The notes below the pieces were generated by a model, which saw only the letters and a list, made by a program, of their open reading frames with translations, made no database searches and was not told the origin of the DNA. From the NCBI GenBank assembly GCA_905221605.1, contig CAJNDS010001336.1:506473-570472 (forward strand): DNA of 64,000 nt, read 5' to 3'. The DNA is from Symbiodinium natans. Taxonomy: Eukaryota; Sar; Dinophyceae; Suessiales; Symbiodiniaceae. Below are positions 1 through 8,411 of this stretch, in pieces. The position numbers were made by a program, and so were the translations under genes. Each line of letters starts with the position of its first letter. The first letter of the stretch is position 1.

Positions 1-317
1 AAACTCAACCCCTGAACTCCCCCGACCAAAACCTGGAAGCCCTAAAGCCGGCATTGCAGCAAGCCCCACGTTGACCCCCAAAACCCTAAAACCCTAAAAA
101 CTCTAAAACCCTAAAACTAAACCCTAGGGTTTAGGGTTTAGGGTTTAGGGTTTAGGGTTTAGGGTTTAGGGTTTAGGGTTTAGGGTTTAGGGTTTAGTAA
201 AAACCCTCAAAGCCTCATACCCCTCAAGCCCCCTCAAACCCTCAAACCCTAAAACCCTAGAACCCTCAAACCCTCGACCCCTCAAAACCCTCCCGGGCCG
301 GCCTGGGTCTTTGCCAC
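1..317. repeat. Telomere-like C-strand and G-strand repeats, head-to-head
   Basis: Degenerate CCCTAAA-type repeats (about 70-125) meet a clean TTTAGGG array (about 126-197) at a palindromic junction (AAACCCTAGGGTTT), then variant CCCT repeats follow to about 295. No coding patch is evident. If the lipase gene continues past 318 on the minus strand, this would be intron or 3' flank. Confidence 0.85.
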
Positions 318-353
318 CTGCCCCGGGCACAGGACGCTGTCAACGAGCTCCTG
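318..353 (-). CDS. Possible 3' exon of the lipase gene
   Basis: Reads QELVDSVLCPGQ on the minus strand between an AG acceptor (gcagtag) and a GT donor (GTGGCA). It is 36 bp, in phase 0 at both ends. A 'CPG' stretch could correspond to the region before the C-terminal histidine in class 3 lipases. Membership in the gene is inferred from strand, position and phase only. Confidence 0.4.
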
Positions 354-3300
354 CTACTGCGGGTTTTAGGGGTTTAGGGGGCTTCGGGGGCTTAGGGGGC
401 TTAGGGGGCTTGGGGTTCAGGGGGTTTAGGGGGTTTGGGGGGTTTGGGGGGTTTGGGGGGTTTGGGGGGTTTAGGGGGCTTAGGGAGCTTAGGGGGTTTA
501 GGGAGCTTAGGGGGTTTAGGGGGTTCGGGGGGTTTCGGGGGGTTTCGGGGGTTTCGGGGGGTTTAGGGTTAGGCCCTGCAGCCTTCTAAGGAAGGGTCTA
601 GGGCTTAGGGTCCAGGGCTTTCTGGCTGCAGGGTTTAGGGTTTAGGGTTTAGGGTTTAGGGTTTAGGGTTTGAAGTTGAAGGCTTGGGGTTACAGTAGGG
701 TTTGCGGTTCAAAGGTTTAAGGTCCTGCTGGCCATGGAGGAGAAAAGGAACTCTTTTTGCTTCATGGTGCTTAAACCCTAAACCCCTAACCCTAAACCCT
801 AAACCCTCAAACCCTAGACCCTAGACCCTCGACCCTAAACCATAAGCATCCCTAAGCAGAGGGGACAAGTGTGCCATTGCCGGGGGAGGGGGGGGGGAGG
901 CCAGCCCTGACCGCAAAAACCCTTTAGGGCCTCGGGCTTCACGCTGCCAGGGTTTGGGGTTAAGGTTTAGGGTTTAGGGTTCAGGGTTTAGGGTTTAGGG
1001 TTAGGGTTTAGGGTTTAGGGTTTAGGGTTTAGGGTTTAGGGTTTAGGGTTTAGGGTTTAGGGTTTAGGGTTTAGGGTTTAGGGTTTAGGGTTTAGGGTTT
1101 AGGGTTTAGGGTTTAGGGTTTAGGGTTTAGGGTTTAGGGTTTAGGTTAGGGTTTAGGGTTTAGGGTTTAGGGTTTAGGGTTTAGGGTTTAGGGTTTAGGG
1201 TTTAGGGTTTAGGGTTTAGGGTTTAGGGTTTAGGGTTTAGGGTTTAGGGTTTAGGGTTTAGGGTTTAGGGTTTAGGGTTTAGGGTTTAGGGTTTAGGGCC
1301 CAGGGTTCTTCAAACTGCGAGGTCACCACTAGATGTTCCGGAACTTCCTCCCCCCAACCTGGCACATTGAGGGCTCTTGCCATCGACCCTAAACCCTAAA
1401 CCCTAAACCCTAAACCCCCTAAACCCGAAACCCCAAACCCCAAACCCTGAACCCTAAACCCTACTATTTGGGGGAGCGGGGATTGGTAAAGTTGCAGGGG
1501 GAGGGTCAGGGATTGGTCTTACAAGGCGCACCTGAACGGAGCGGACACTGAGGCGTGGAACGATGTCGTCTCGGTTGACGACCTTGGATTTGGGGTACGG
1601 GGTTTGGGGTTTAGGGTTTAGGGTTTAGGGTTTAGGGATGTAGATGACGACCTCACGTCATCTTCCATTTGTGGGCTTACGAGAATAAGGGATCCCCAAT
1701 ATAGATCCTAGGATTCCCTTATTATGTAAGGACCCCAGTAAGGTACCCCTAATTTCGGAAACCCCAGATGTCTTTGTTCCTCATTGCTGGGTGGCAACAG
1801 CTTTCGGGCGGCGCTAATTCTCGTGCAACACCTCCAAAACATCCCAAAAACACCGAAACCCGAAACCCGAAAACAAAAATAAAAACGAAAACTGAACCTT
1901 CGAAGCCCAGCAGCCGAAACCATGCAGGTGAGAAGGCTGGGCAGCAACCTTGGAACGCTGCCAGCAATGAGGCTACTCCCGCCTAGGGCTTCGGCCCAGT
2001 CCAGGGTTTGGGATTAAGGGTTTAGGGTTTATGGTTTAGGGTTTAACTAGGGTTTAGGGTTAAGGGGAACCATGAATATATAGATATATAATATATATAT
2101 ATATATATTTATATATTTATATATTTATATATTTATTTATATATTTATTGTTGTTTTTTTTTTTGGGGGGGGGGCGGTGCTCTCGATATGGAGGAGCAAC
2201 ACTCCATGAACCTTCGAGTCGACACGCCGCCGACTTTGGAAGGGACACTTTGGAGGAAAGTCGCTTGGGAATTTCCCAACATAGGGGTACGGGTTTAGGG
2301 TTTAGGGTTTAGGGTTTAGGGTTTAGGCTTTTATACCCCAATTAGAATAGAATCCCACTCATGAAGGTGACCCCCGAAAAAGGCTGCGCCTTTTCCCGGA
2401 AACCCCCCCCCCCCATTTCAGACACTTCGGAAGAAAATCGCTTCAGACACTTTGAAGGGATCCGCTTGGAAGGGGTTCTCGTCTATGTAGTTCAGACACA
2501 CTGGAGGGGGTTTAGGGTTTAGGGTTTAGGGTTTAGGGATTCATTTGAAACAAGATTCACTTGGGAAAGGATTCATGTGAGTCATTTTGGAAATTTCCTG
2601 AGACATATGGGGCCCCCAATACTATAATCCTAATTATAGGAACCCCCTTTCGGAAACCCCCCTTTTTCTGGAAAGGAACTAAGCCTCTTACTAAAGACCT
2701 CCCGTCACGGTTGCGACGGCGTCGTGCACCTGCCACCAGCAGGCTTTGGCGTATCTGCGCAGGCCATGGCCTGTCGTTGCTTCCACCCACTTAACGTGAC
2801 CAGCGTGTCCGAGATCGATGCTGATTTGCTCGGCTTCCCGCCTTCGTGAAGCAAGCAACCATGTTTGGCCGTTCTCGCAATGGCACAATGCGGCGTGCTG
2901 GGTTCATTCTTGGCGGCATCCGCTTGCGACTTCCTCCCCTTTAGGTGCGGGGCATAAAGGGGTTGACGCAAGAACACAGAACGCAGTGGCAATAACAAAG
3001 ATGGGGATTCCTCATACAGGAATGCCTGCTCTAAAAGAAGTTTTCACATGGAGAGAATAGCCTTCAGGGCTGTATACGGTGTAGAGTTGGGACTCCCCAG
3101 GCGCAAAGGCCCAAACCCTGCAATCTTGAACCCTAAGCCCTACCCTAAACCCTAAACCCAAAACCCAAAACCCAATTCAGGGTACTTAGTAACCCCAATG
3201 ATAACAGTACTTATAACCATGTTGGAGCACTCAAGAGGCTTATAAGTGGATTATACGTGTCAGGTATCATTGGGTTACTAAGTACCTGGACCTCCAAGTA

Positions 3301-6300
3301 GGATCTAGGGTCGTCATGAAGCTGCCCAGAAGCGCTTCGTCCACGCAGGCAGGCGTTCCGAAGCCGTAGCAGACTCGGGATCCCAGGGAGTTTGGGTGGT
3401 TGAGGGTTTAGGGTTCGGGGTTTGGGGTTCGGGGTTTAGGGTATAGGTTCCCCCTTGTACTAACAGTCCTTCATAAGGAAGTCAATAGGGGGTACTGTAA
3501 TCCCTACCTCATAAGAGCGGCTAGTAAAAGCGGGAACATCCCGAGTTGAGGTGTGCGAGAGGTTGAGGGGGCGCAACCCCGAATCCCGATAAGCCCTCAG
3601 CCGCAGAGTCCGCAAACCCCAAACCCCAGAAGCCCCTGCTGGCACCCTCTTTACTTACAATTTTAAGGTTTATACCTGCTAAGTAGGGGATACTTAATAC
3701 GAGTCTGTAGGTGAAAAGGGCCCCAGGTAAACCCTATCAACCCTACACCCTCATGCCTAAACCCTTCTAAAACGTGTTTCCGAGACGGCGCTCAGGGTGA
3801 CCCAAAGTTCGTCTCCTCGACGGGCGCTCTCACAAAATTGGTCAGGTGTGAGAGCATCCAAACCATCAGCTTCCTTGAGCGGACTCGTGTCGAGCTTGCA
3901 TGTAGTCCGCGATGAACGCTGGGGATCCGGCTGCGTGGACTTGCTTGTATTTTGACACTGGCTTTTTGGCTCTCTGAGCCAAGGTAGGACGCCCAGGGGT
4001 CAGTCGGCCCAGGGTGCGAGGCTTCGCCGACGCGCGTGGCCAGAAACCCGATGGCGTGGAAGATGGCAGGAGCACCAGCAGTTTCGGGTGGCCTTTTATG
4101 GTTTTGTCGGGTATTTTTGATATGGGCTCTTATAATTGAGGGTTCTAGGGAACTCTTGAGATGGATTTAAGGGTTTAGGGGGTTGAGGGTTAATGTGGGC
4201 TCTCCTTAAACAACCCAAGTAGCTTTACACATGATGCCTCACACAGTCCAAGAGCGGCCTGGAGACCCTAAACCCTAAACCCTAAACCCTAAACCCTAAA
4301 CCCTAAACCCTAAACCCCAAACCCTAAACCCCTAACCCTAAACCCCCTGAAGCAACAAAACGGAACGCCAAGCACCCGAGCCGTAAACCCCTAGAGCCAG
4401 CCGTCAAAACCTAAAACCCCTCCGCCCCAAACAATAAACCCCTTGAGCCCTCAAACCCGCCCGGAAGCCCCAAACTGAAAAACCCCTAAACCCTAAAGCC
4501 TCAAACCCTTACCAAAGCCTAAAGCCCCAAACCCTAAACCCTAAACCCTAGACCCCAAACCCTAAACCCTAAACCCTAAACCATTGTGTGGACCAAAAAG
4601 TTCCGAGGCGCAGATGGTGGAGATGTGGGGTCGGAGCATCCTTGGCGCGCCCCCCACGGTTGTTTAAATCGAAGGGAAGTCACATGGCCTCTTAGTATGG
4701 GGTTTAGGGTTTAGGGTTTAGGGTTTTAGGGTTTTGGGGTTTTGGGGTTTAGGGGTTTTGGGGTTTAGGGGTTCTGGGGTTTTGGGGTTTGGGATTTAGG
4801 GGTTTTGGGGTTTTGGGGGTTTTGGGGTTTGGGGGTTCGGGGTTTAGAGTCTTGAGTCTTGGGGAAGTTACATGATCCCTTAGTATGGGCCCTTCAATGG
4901 GGATACCCCGTAAACCCCAAGGGCCCATACTTCACTACCCTTTCGAGCCCTAAACCCTAAACCCTAAACCCTTAACCCTTAACCCTAAACCCTAAACCCT
5001 AAACCCTCGCAAGAAGGTAAGGGACCATGTCAAGGGCCCATGCAACTACTCTTAGATTCACGGTGCGCATCCACTGGCTTGTAGGGTTTGGGTGGTTTGG
5101 GGTGTAGGGTTTAGGGTTTAGGGTTTAGGGTTTAGGGTTTAGGGTTTAGGGTTTAGGGTTTAGGGTTTAGGGTTTAGGGTTTAGGGTTTAGGGTTTAGGG
5201 GTTAGGATTCATGAGGGTTCATAGGGGTTCGAGGGGCTCGCAACATTGCTTTCATGCTGAGGTACTCCTGCAGCCTCTCCCTGCGAGCATGAATGCTGGC
5301 ATGCGTGTTCGCTTTCCCGAGGCTGAAATCATGAACATGGGAACGCAAACTGCGCCCTAAGCCCTAAACGAGCTTTGTGGGGGTTGATGGGGCTTATATA
5401 GGGCTTTACCCGTTTCCTTTTGAGGTTTACAGGGTTTGCGGAGCGTACAGAGGGCTTTGCAGGGTCCAGAGATCATGCTTTGGGCTTCAGAGGCTTCAAG
5501 GGAGGGGTCTTCTGACCCCATAGGGTCAGGGTTCAAGAACAAACCTAAACCCTACCCTCTAAGACCTAAACCCTAAACCCCTACACCCTAAACCCTAAAC
5601 ATTAGGGCTTGGGGCTTGTTGCTTGGGGGTCGCTCTCTGCCGCCCGGGCAGCAGAGTCAGAAGGGCACCCACGCCGGCCCCCAGCGAGTGCCCGACGATG
5701 GTGACTCTGTAGCCTGCAGGGCTGTAGGGTGTCCTAAACCTAAAGTATCCTACTGTAGGTTTACAGTTTAGGTTTTAGATTCTTTAGCGGGTTTTCGTTC
5801 AGAATGATTGTGGGCACTTTAGGGTTGAGGTTTGAGAGGGTTTAGTGGGTTTCGTTTAGATGGGATTAGGCGGTTTAGGGTTCGCGGCTTGATGGGCTGC
5901 CCTTGCGGCCCAGACCCTCCTTTGAAGCCCAACTCCTTAACAAAGACTCCTCCATGTTCCGCATCTAAACCCTACACCCCACAGCCTAAAATTGTGAACC
6001 CCTAAGACCCGCCGCATTCCCTGAAACTAATCTCCAAACCCTAAACCCCTAAACCCCTGAACCCCCAAACACCAAACACCTAAAGTCCTTAAACCCTAAG
6101 CGCTTCCACCTTACGCCCCTTGCCCCAATGTGACCCCCAAACACCAAGAAACCGAAAGCCATCGAACCCGCCGAGCCTCTCTGATGCCCCGATTGCAAAC
6201 CCTAAACCCTAAACCCTAAACCCATAAACCCATAAACCCCAACTTTAAACCCCAAATCCTAAACCCAAAAGCGAAACCACCGACGCCTTCCTAAACCCTA

Positions 6301-8411
6301 AACCCCTAAACCCCTAAACCCCTAAACCCCTAAACCCCTAAACCCCTCAACCCCTCAACCCGTAAACCCCTAAACCCCGAAACCCCGAAACCCCAAACCC
6401 TAAAACCCTAACCCCCTAAACCCCAAGCCCTAAACCCCTCAACCCCTCAACCCCTAAAAAGCCACCGAGGCCTTCCGTGTACAGCTGGATGAGGATGGAG
6501 CCCATCTCCTCCATGAGCCACTGCGCCGACCTGAGCTCGGGTTTAGGGGTTTAGTGGTTTAGGGGTTTAGGGGTTTAGGGTTTAGGGTTTGGGGGTTTAG
6601 GGGTTTAGGGGTTTAGGGGTTTAGGGGCTTAGGGGTTTAGGGGTTTAGGGGTTTAGGGGTTTAGGGGTTTAGGGTTTTAGGGGTTTAGGGGCTTAGGGGT
6701 TTAGGGGTTTAGGGGTTCAGGGGTTCAGGGGTTTAGGCCAGCGATTGATTGTGGTGGAGTCCGGCTTGGTGATAGCGTGAAACCACCATCTTGCACTTGC
6801 AGACAGTTGGAGATCTAAGGAAACTGATCAAAGACGGGGTTTAGGGGTTTAGGGTTTACGGGTTTAGGGTTTAGGGTTTAGGGTTTAGGGTTTAGGGTTT
6901 AGGGTTTAGGGTTTAGGGTTTAGGGGTTTAGGGTTGCACCCACGAACCTCCAAGCAGGGGAGTGAAGATAGAGGCCTACCAGCCGCCAACCCTGACCTCT
7001 GCAGCTTTGAACTGCTCGTGGGTCTGGGTTTGGGGGGGTTGGGGTTACGGCTTTATAGAGTTTCGGGCTTGGGGTCCCCAAAACCCAACACCCCATACCC
7101 TGAACCCTCAACCCTTAGGCCCCAAACCGTAAACCCTGAACCCGAAGCCCTTGGGAGTGTCTAAGCCACGTCCGAGAAGCTGAACCCTAACCCTAAACCC
7201 TAAACCCTAAACCCTAAACCCTAAACCCTAAACCCTAAACCCTAAACCGTCCGAGAAGCTGGACCATGCCTCTGTGGCCCAGGCCGTCGCCGAACCTTGC
7301 GATGGCGGGCAGCCGGTGGCTCAGGGGACTTGCAAGAACTTGTTTAGGGTTTGGGGTCTAGGGTTTGGGGTTTAGGGGTTAGGGGTTTAGGGTTTAGGGT
7401 TTGGGATTTAGGGTTTTGGGTTTGGGGTTTTGGGTTTGGGGTTCAGGGTTTCAGGGTTCAGGGTTGAGGGGCTAAGGCTATGTACTAGGCTTGAGGGTTT
7501 AGGGGCTTGGGGTTTTGGGGTTTTAGGGTTGTGGAGTTGGTTTTTTTTCGTATGGGCCCTTCAATGGGGACCCTTATATACCCCTTATGTATGTATATAT
7601 ATATATACCCTATAAAAATTGAGGGCCCGCACTTCAGAACCCATTTTACGGGGGCAAGGGACCATGTTCCGGGCCCACGAAACTGCCCTTAGAGCAAGGG
7701 TGAGGATGGAGGCGACCCGGCTTCAGGGCAGGACTCGAGTAGTTAAGGGCCTTACACGGAGGTCCAGCGGCACTTGCAAGGATCAGCGTCGGGCCGACTT
7801 CAAACGAAGGGAAGCTGAAGCCTGCAAACCCTGCAAAACCCTGCAAAACCCCAAACCCCAAACCCTAAACCCTAAACCCTAAACTAAAACCTGAACCTGA
7901 ACCAAACCTTAAACCCGAAACACCCTACACACCCTACAGACCCTACAGACCCTAAAGCCCAAAGCCGTTTAAACCCTCTCTGCTGCTTCAGAGACGGCTC
8001 CTCTGCGGCGTTGAAGTCGGTGGCAAGGTCCTGCCCAGTGCTCAGAAAAGCTGGGTCAAGGGCTTAGGTTGTCATTAGGGCTCGGGGTGAGCGATCGGGA
8101 TTTTTAGGGTCGACAGGGTTTACAGGTTTTGCAGAGTTCGTTGGGGTCACGAACAGGCCAGAAGCATTGAGCAAACGCATTGATCGTTGTTTCCAGCCTT
8201 GAGTGAATGCAATGCCCTAAGCCCCAAATATGTCCCTAAACCACGAATGCAATGCCCTGAGCCCTAAACATCCCGAATATAAGCCCGAAATATCCCTAAA
8301 GCACGAGCTGCCCCTGAACTGCCCAGCATGGTGCTAGCACTGGCACGTGTCCGCGGGATTCCGCGTTCCAGGGAGGACCAGGTATGCAGCATGGGCGGTC
8401 CGAGAGCAGAC
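318..8411 (-). CDS. Class 3 lipase (diacylglycerol lipase-like), multi-exon gene
   Basis: A serine hydrolase of the class 3 lipase family (alpha/beta hydrolase fold), expected to cleave acyl esters of glycerolipids. I assembled it by hand from minus-strand exons at 8411-8347, 8030-7981, 7295-7260, 6530-6466, 5713-5641, 5322-5240, 3373-3313 and 1582-1532, and possibly 353-318. Together they encode, in order, a LVLPGTRN oxyanion-side motif, DLATDFNA, GHRGM, SAQWLMEEMG, the nucleophile elbow VGHSLGAG, CYGFGTPACVDEALL and the acid-motif segment NRDDIVPRLS. This is the normal order of the family. Phase is kept at five successive junctions using GA, GC, GT, GC and GA donors with AG acceptors. The 5' end (above 8411) and the catalytic His near the C-terminus are not settled. 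No in-frame stop was met in the listed exons, so the gene may be functional. The donors between 8347/8030 and 3313/1582 are uncertain. Confidence 0.8.
354..1306. repeat. Telomere-like arrays, intron-like filler
   Basis: Holds G-rich variant repeats (361-590, units such as TTTAGGGGG and TTTCGGGGG), short TTTAGGG runs (632-672), C-strand runs (775-840) and one of the longest clean TTTAGGG arrays of the window (about 957-1298, some 48 units). A short open stretch at 720-770 is unassigned. Confidence 0.85.
1307..1389 (-). CDS. Exon-like patch, possibly in the lipase gene
   Basis: Minus strand reads ALNVPGWGEEVPEHLVV without stops, bordered by telomere-like repeats on both sides. A GT (GTGACC) follows EHLV. 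It lies on the expected strand between the RDDIVPRL exon and the 318-353 patch, but the acceptor and phase do not fix the join. Confidence 0.4.
1532..1582 (-). CDS. Lipase exon with the acid-motif segment
   Basis: Seventeen codons in phase 0, VVNRDDIVPRLSVRSVQ, between acceptor ccaag and GT donor GTGCGC. Class 3 lipases carry the catalytic aspartate in a 'V(V/N)xxDxVPRLS' segment after the nucleophile elbow; this matches closely. The next exon upstream (3313-3373) ends ..GSFMT, as expected immediately before this motif. Confidence 0.8.
1583..3312. repeat. Intron of the lipase gene: repeats, AT tract, short inverted repeats
   Basis: Contains TTTAGGG runs (1606-1640, 2005-2062, 2283-2330, 2507-2540), a small inverted repeat around 1684-1725, a TA-rich tract (2081-2155) followed by a T-run then G-run, tandem-like TTCAGACACTT units (2425-2480), and a coding-like patch of unclear identity at 2690-2890 (both strands open). 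The last 120 bp is the MITE at 3181-3298. Confidence 0.6.
3181..3298. mobile_element. MITE-like element, GGTACTTAGTAACCC ends
   Basis: Starts GGTACTTAGTAACCC and ends with the reverse complement GGGTTACTAAGTACC followed by CTCCAAG. About 118 bp, no coding capacity. A related element lies at 16504-16638 and a weaker one near 41990-42067. It lies directly beside the lipase exon at 3313. Confidence 0.6.
3313..3373 (-). CDS. Lipase exon with CYGFGTPACVDEALL
   Basis: 61 bp, phase 2 at both ends, reading CYGFGTPACVDEALLGSFM. This is the 'C(Y/F)(G/A)FGTPAC' block that follows the GHSLG elbow in class 3 lipases. Acceptor cccgag; a GA donor (GACCCTAG) is the best option but does not give an obvious phase match with the 1532-1582 exon, so this donor is unsettled. 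Confidence 0.75.
3441..3543. mobile_element. MITE-like, GGGATGTTCC family copy 1
   Basis: Left end contains TTCCCCCTTGTACTAACAGTCC; right end is GGGAACATCCCG. The same ends and about the same 75-105 bp length recur at 10418-10504, 26752-26824 and 38089-38177. No coding capacity. Confidence 0.6.
3760..4085 (-). pseudogene. Retroelement ORF relic with 2A-like motif
   Basis: On the minus strand one frame reads FLATRVGEASHPGP at 4028-4005 and a second frame, after a frameshift, reads DALTPDQFCESARRGDELWV down to about 3766. GEASHPGP resembles the ribosome-skipping 2A consensus DxExNPGP, with His in place of Asn. I recall similar GEA(S)xPGP motifs near the starts of dinoflagellate retroelement proteins. 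The ORF is broken and sits inside the lipase intron, so it is debris. Confidence 0.5.
4861..5057. mobile_element. MITE (AGTATGGGCCCTT family) split by a telomere-like array
   Basis: Left part starts GGGAAGTTACATGATCCCTT, continues AGTATGGGCCCTTCAA and later AAGGGCCCATACTTCA; right part GGGACCATGTCAAGGGCCC. Between them, 4948-5007, lies a CCCTAAA array absent from the copy at 16768-16911. A truncated left end is also present at 4674-4702, running straight into TTTAGGG repeats. Confidence 0.65.
5240..5322 (-). CDS. Lipase exon downstream of the nucleophile elbow
   Basis: 83 bp, reads LGKANTHASIHARRERLQEY.. then LSMKAML. Acceptor gatttcag, best donor GA (GAGCCC). The phase joins the preceding exon (5641-5713) through a split Arg codon and fits the following exon (3313-3373). 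This basic helical segment sits where the family has a variable insertion between GALLTLL and the GTPAC block. Confidence 0.65.
5323..5640. repeat. Lipase intron
   Basis: About 320 bp. The first 220 bp (plus-strand 5357-5540) is unique and open on the minus strand without recognised identity; the rest is CCCTAAA variants (5544-5604). Confidence 0.6.
5641..5713 (-). CDS. Lipase exon with GHSLGAG nucleophile elbow
   Basis: 73 bp reading YRVTIVGHSLGAGVGALLTL, with the catalytic serine in GHSLG. Acceptor ccctgcag, GC donor GCAGAG. The Gly codon before YRVT is split with the exon at 6466-6530, giving a perfect join. This is the strongest single identification in the window outside the retroelement. 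Confidence 0.9.
5714..6465. repeat. Lipase intron
   Basis: Contains a unique patch at 5890-5990 open on the minus strand, then long CCCTAAA and CCCCTAAA variant arrays (6192-6460). The intron starts GTGGCTTTTTAGGGG, so a telomere-like repeat begins within a few bases of the donor. Confidence 0.7.
6466..6530 (-). CDS. Lipase exon SAQWLMEEMGSILIQLY
   Basis: 65 bp with one base of a codon at each end; acceptor gagctcag, canonical GT donor (GTGGCT). Encodes SAQWLMEEMGSILIQLYTEG, the helix preceding the nucleophile strand in class 3 lipases. Splicing to 7260-7295 restores ..GMVQ|SAQW.. and to 5641-5713 restores ..EGLG|YRVT.. Confidence 0.85.
6531..7259. repeat. Lipase intron with TTTAGGGG and TTTAGGG arrays
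   Basis: Holds an eight-base variant array TTTAGGGG (6538-6738), a clean TTTAGGG array (6838-6936), and a C-strand array (7183-7247) that is flanked by a 14-bp direct duplication (see 7169-7261). A plus-strand open stretch at 6803-6838 was considered and rejected as an exon. Confidence 0.75.
7169..7261. repeat. Telomere-like array flanked by a 14-bp target duplication
   Basis: CGTCCGAGAAGCTG occurs exactly at 7169-7182 and 7248-7261, and the 65 bp between is a CCCTAAA array. On the minus strand the 7248-7261 copy contains the last bases of the lipase exon (..GGTCCA) and its GC donor (GCTTCTCGG). The array therefore appears to have inserted just after a splice donor with duplication of its target. 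Confidence 0.8.
7260..7295 (-). CDS. Lipase micro-exon FGDGLGHRGMVQ
   Basis: 36 bp. Acceptor atcgcaag, GC donor GCTTCT. Encodes FGDGLGHRGMVQ, matching the 'GFxHxGM' segment of class 3 lipases. Joins upstream through a split Gln codon (CA|G) to 7981-8030 and downstream through another split Gln codon (CA|G) to 6466-6530. Confidence 0.8.
7296..7980. repeat. Lipase intron with MITE and arrays
   Basis: TTTAGGG variants (7342-7480), a truncated copy of the AGTATGGGCCCTT MITE with a TA microsatellite inside (about 7549-7690), and a unique patch 7690-7840. C-strand repeats follow at 7855-7895. Confidence 0.65.
7981..8030 (-). CDS. Lipase exon DLATDFNAAEEPSLKQQ
   Basis: 50 bp reading DLATDFNAAEEPSLKQ; acceptor gggcag, GA donor GAGAGG. 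The 'DL.TD' motif follows the oxyanion-side GT in class 3 lipases. Phase joins to 7260-7295 exactly. An alternative acceptor at ctgag would add TGQ at the start. Confidence 0.75.
8031..8346. repeat. Lipase intron, mostly unique
   Basis: Unlike most others this intron has few telomere-like units. It holds degenerate CCCTAA/GCCCTAA blocks and a near-repeat of TGAATGCAATGCCCT (8203 and 8236). Nothing else recognised. Confidence 0.5.
8347..8411 (-). CDS. Lipase exon with YLVLPGTRNPAD
   Basis: 65 bp reading CSRTAHAAYLVLPGTRNPAD; acceptor tttgtccag, GT donor GTGCCA possible. Class 3 lipases have a buried strand ending in (R/P)GT before the DLxTD motif, which this matches. The join to 7981-8030 depends on which acceptor is used there. 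Confidence 0.7.

Larger units (their letters stand above)
3374..5239. repeat. Lipase intron: two MITEs, retroelement relic, telomere-like arrays
   Basis: Largest intron of the gene. It holds a GGGATGTTCC-type MITE (3441-3543), the 2A-like retroelement relic (3760-4085), C-strand arrays (4264-4352, 4518-4583), TTTTGGGG-variant arrays (4701-4850), an interrupted MITE (4861-5057) and a clean TTTAGGG array (5104-5205). A patch at 4200-4265 and one at 4584-4680 are open on both strands and unassigned. Confidence 0.65.

Noticed and set aside
6803-6838. Plus-strand exon TVGDLRKLIKDG between AG and GT, ubiquitin-like
   Set aside because: It lies inside a lipase intron on the opposite strand and is too short to support a ubiquitin-like call.
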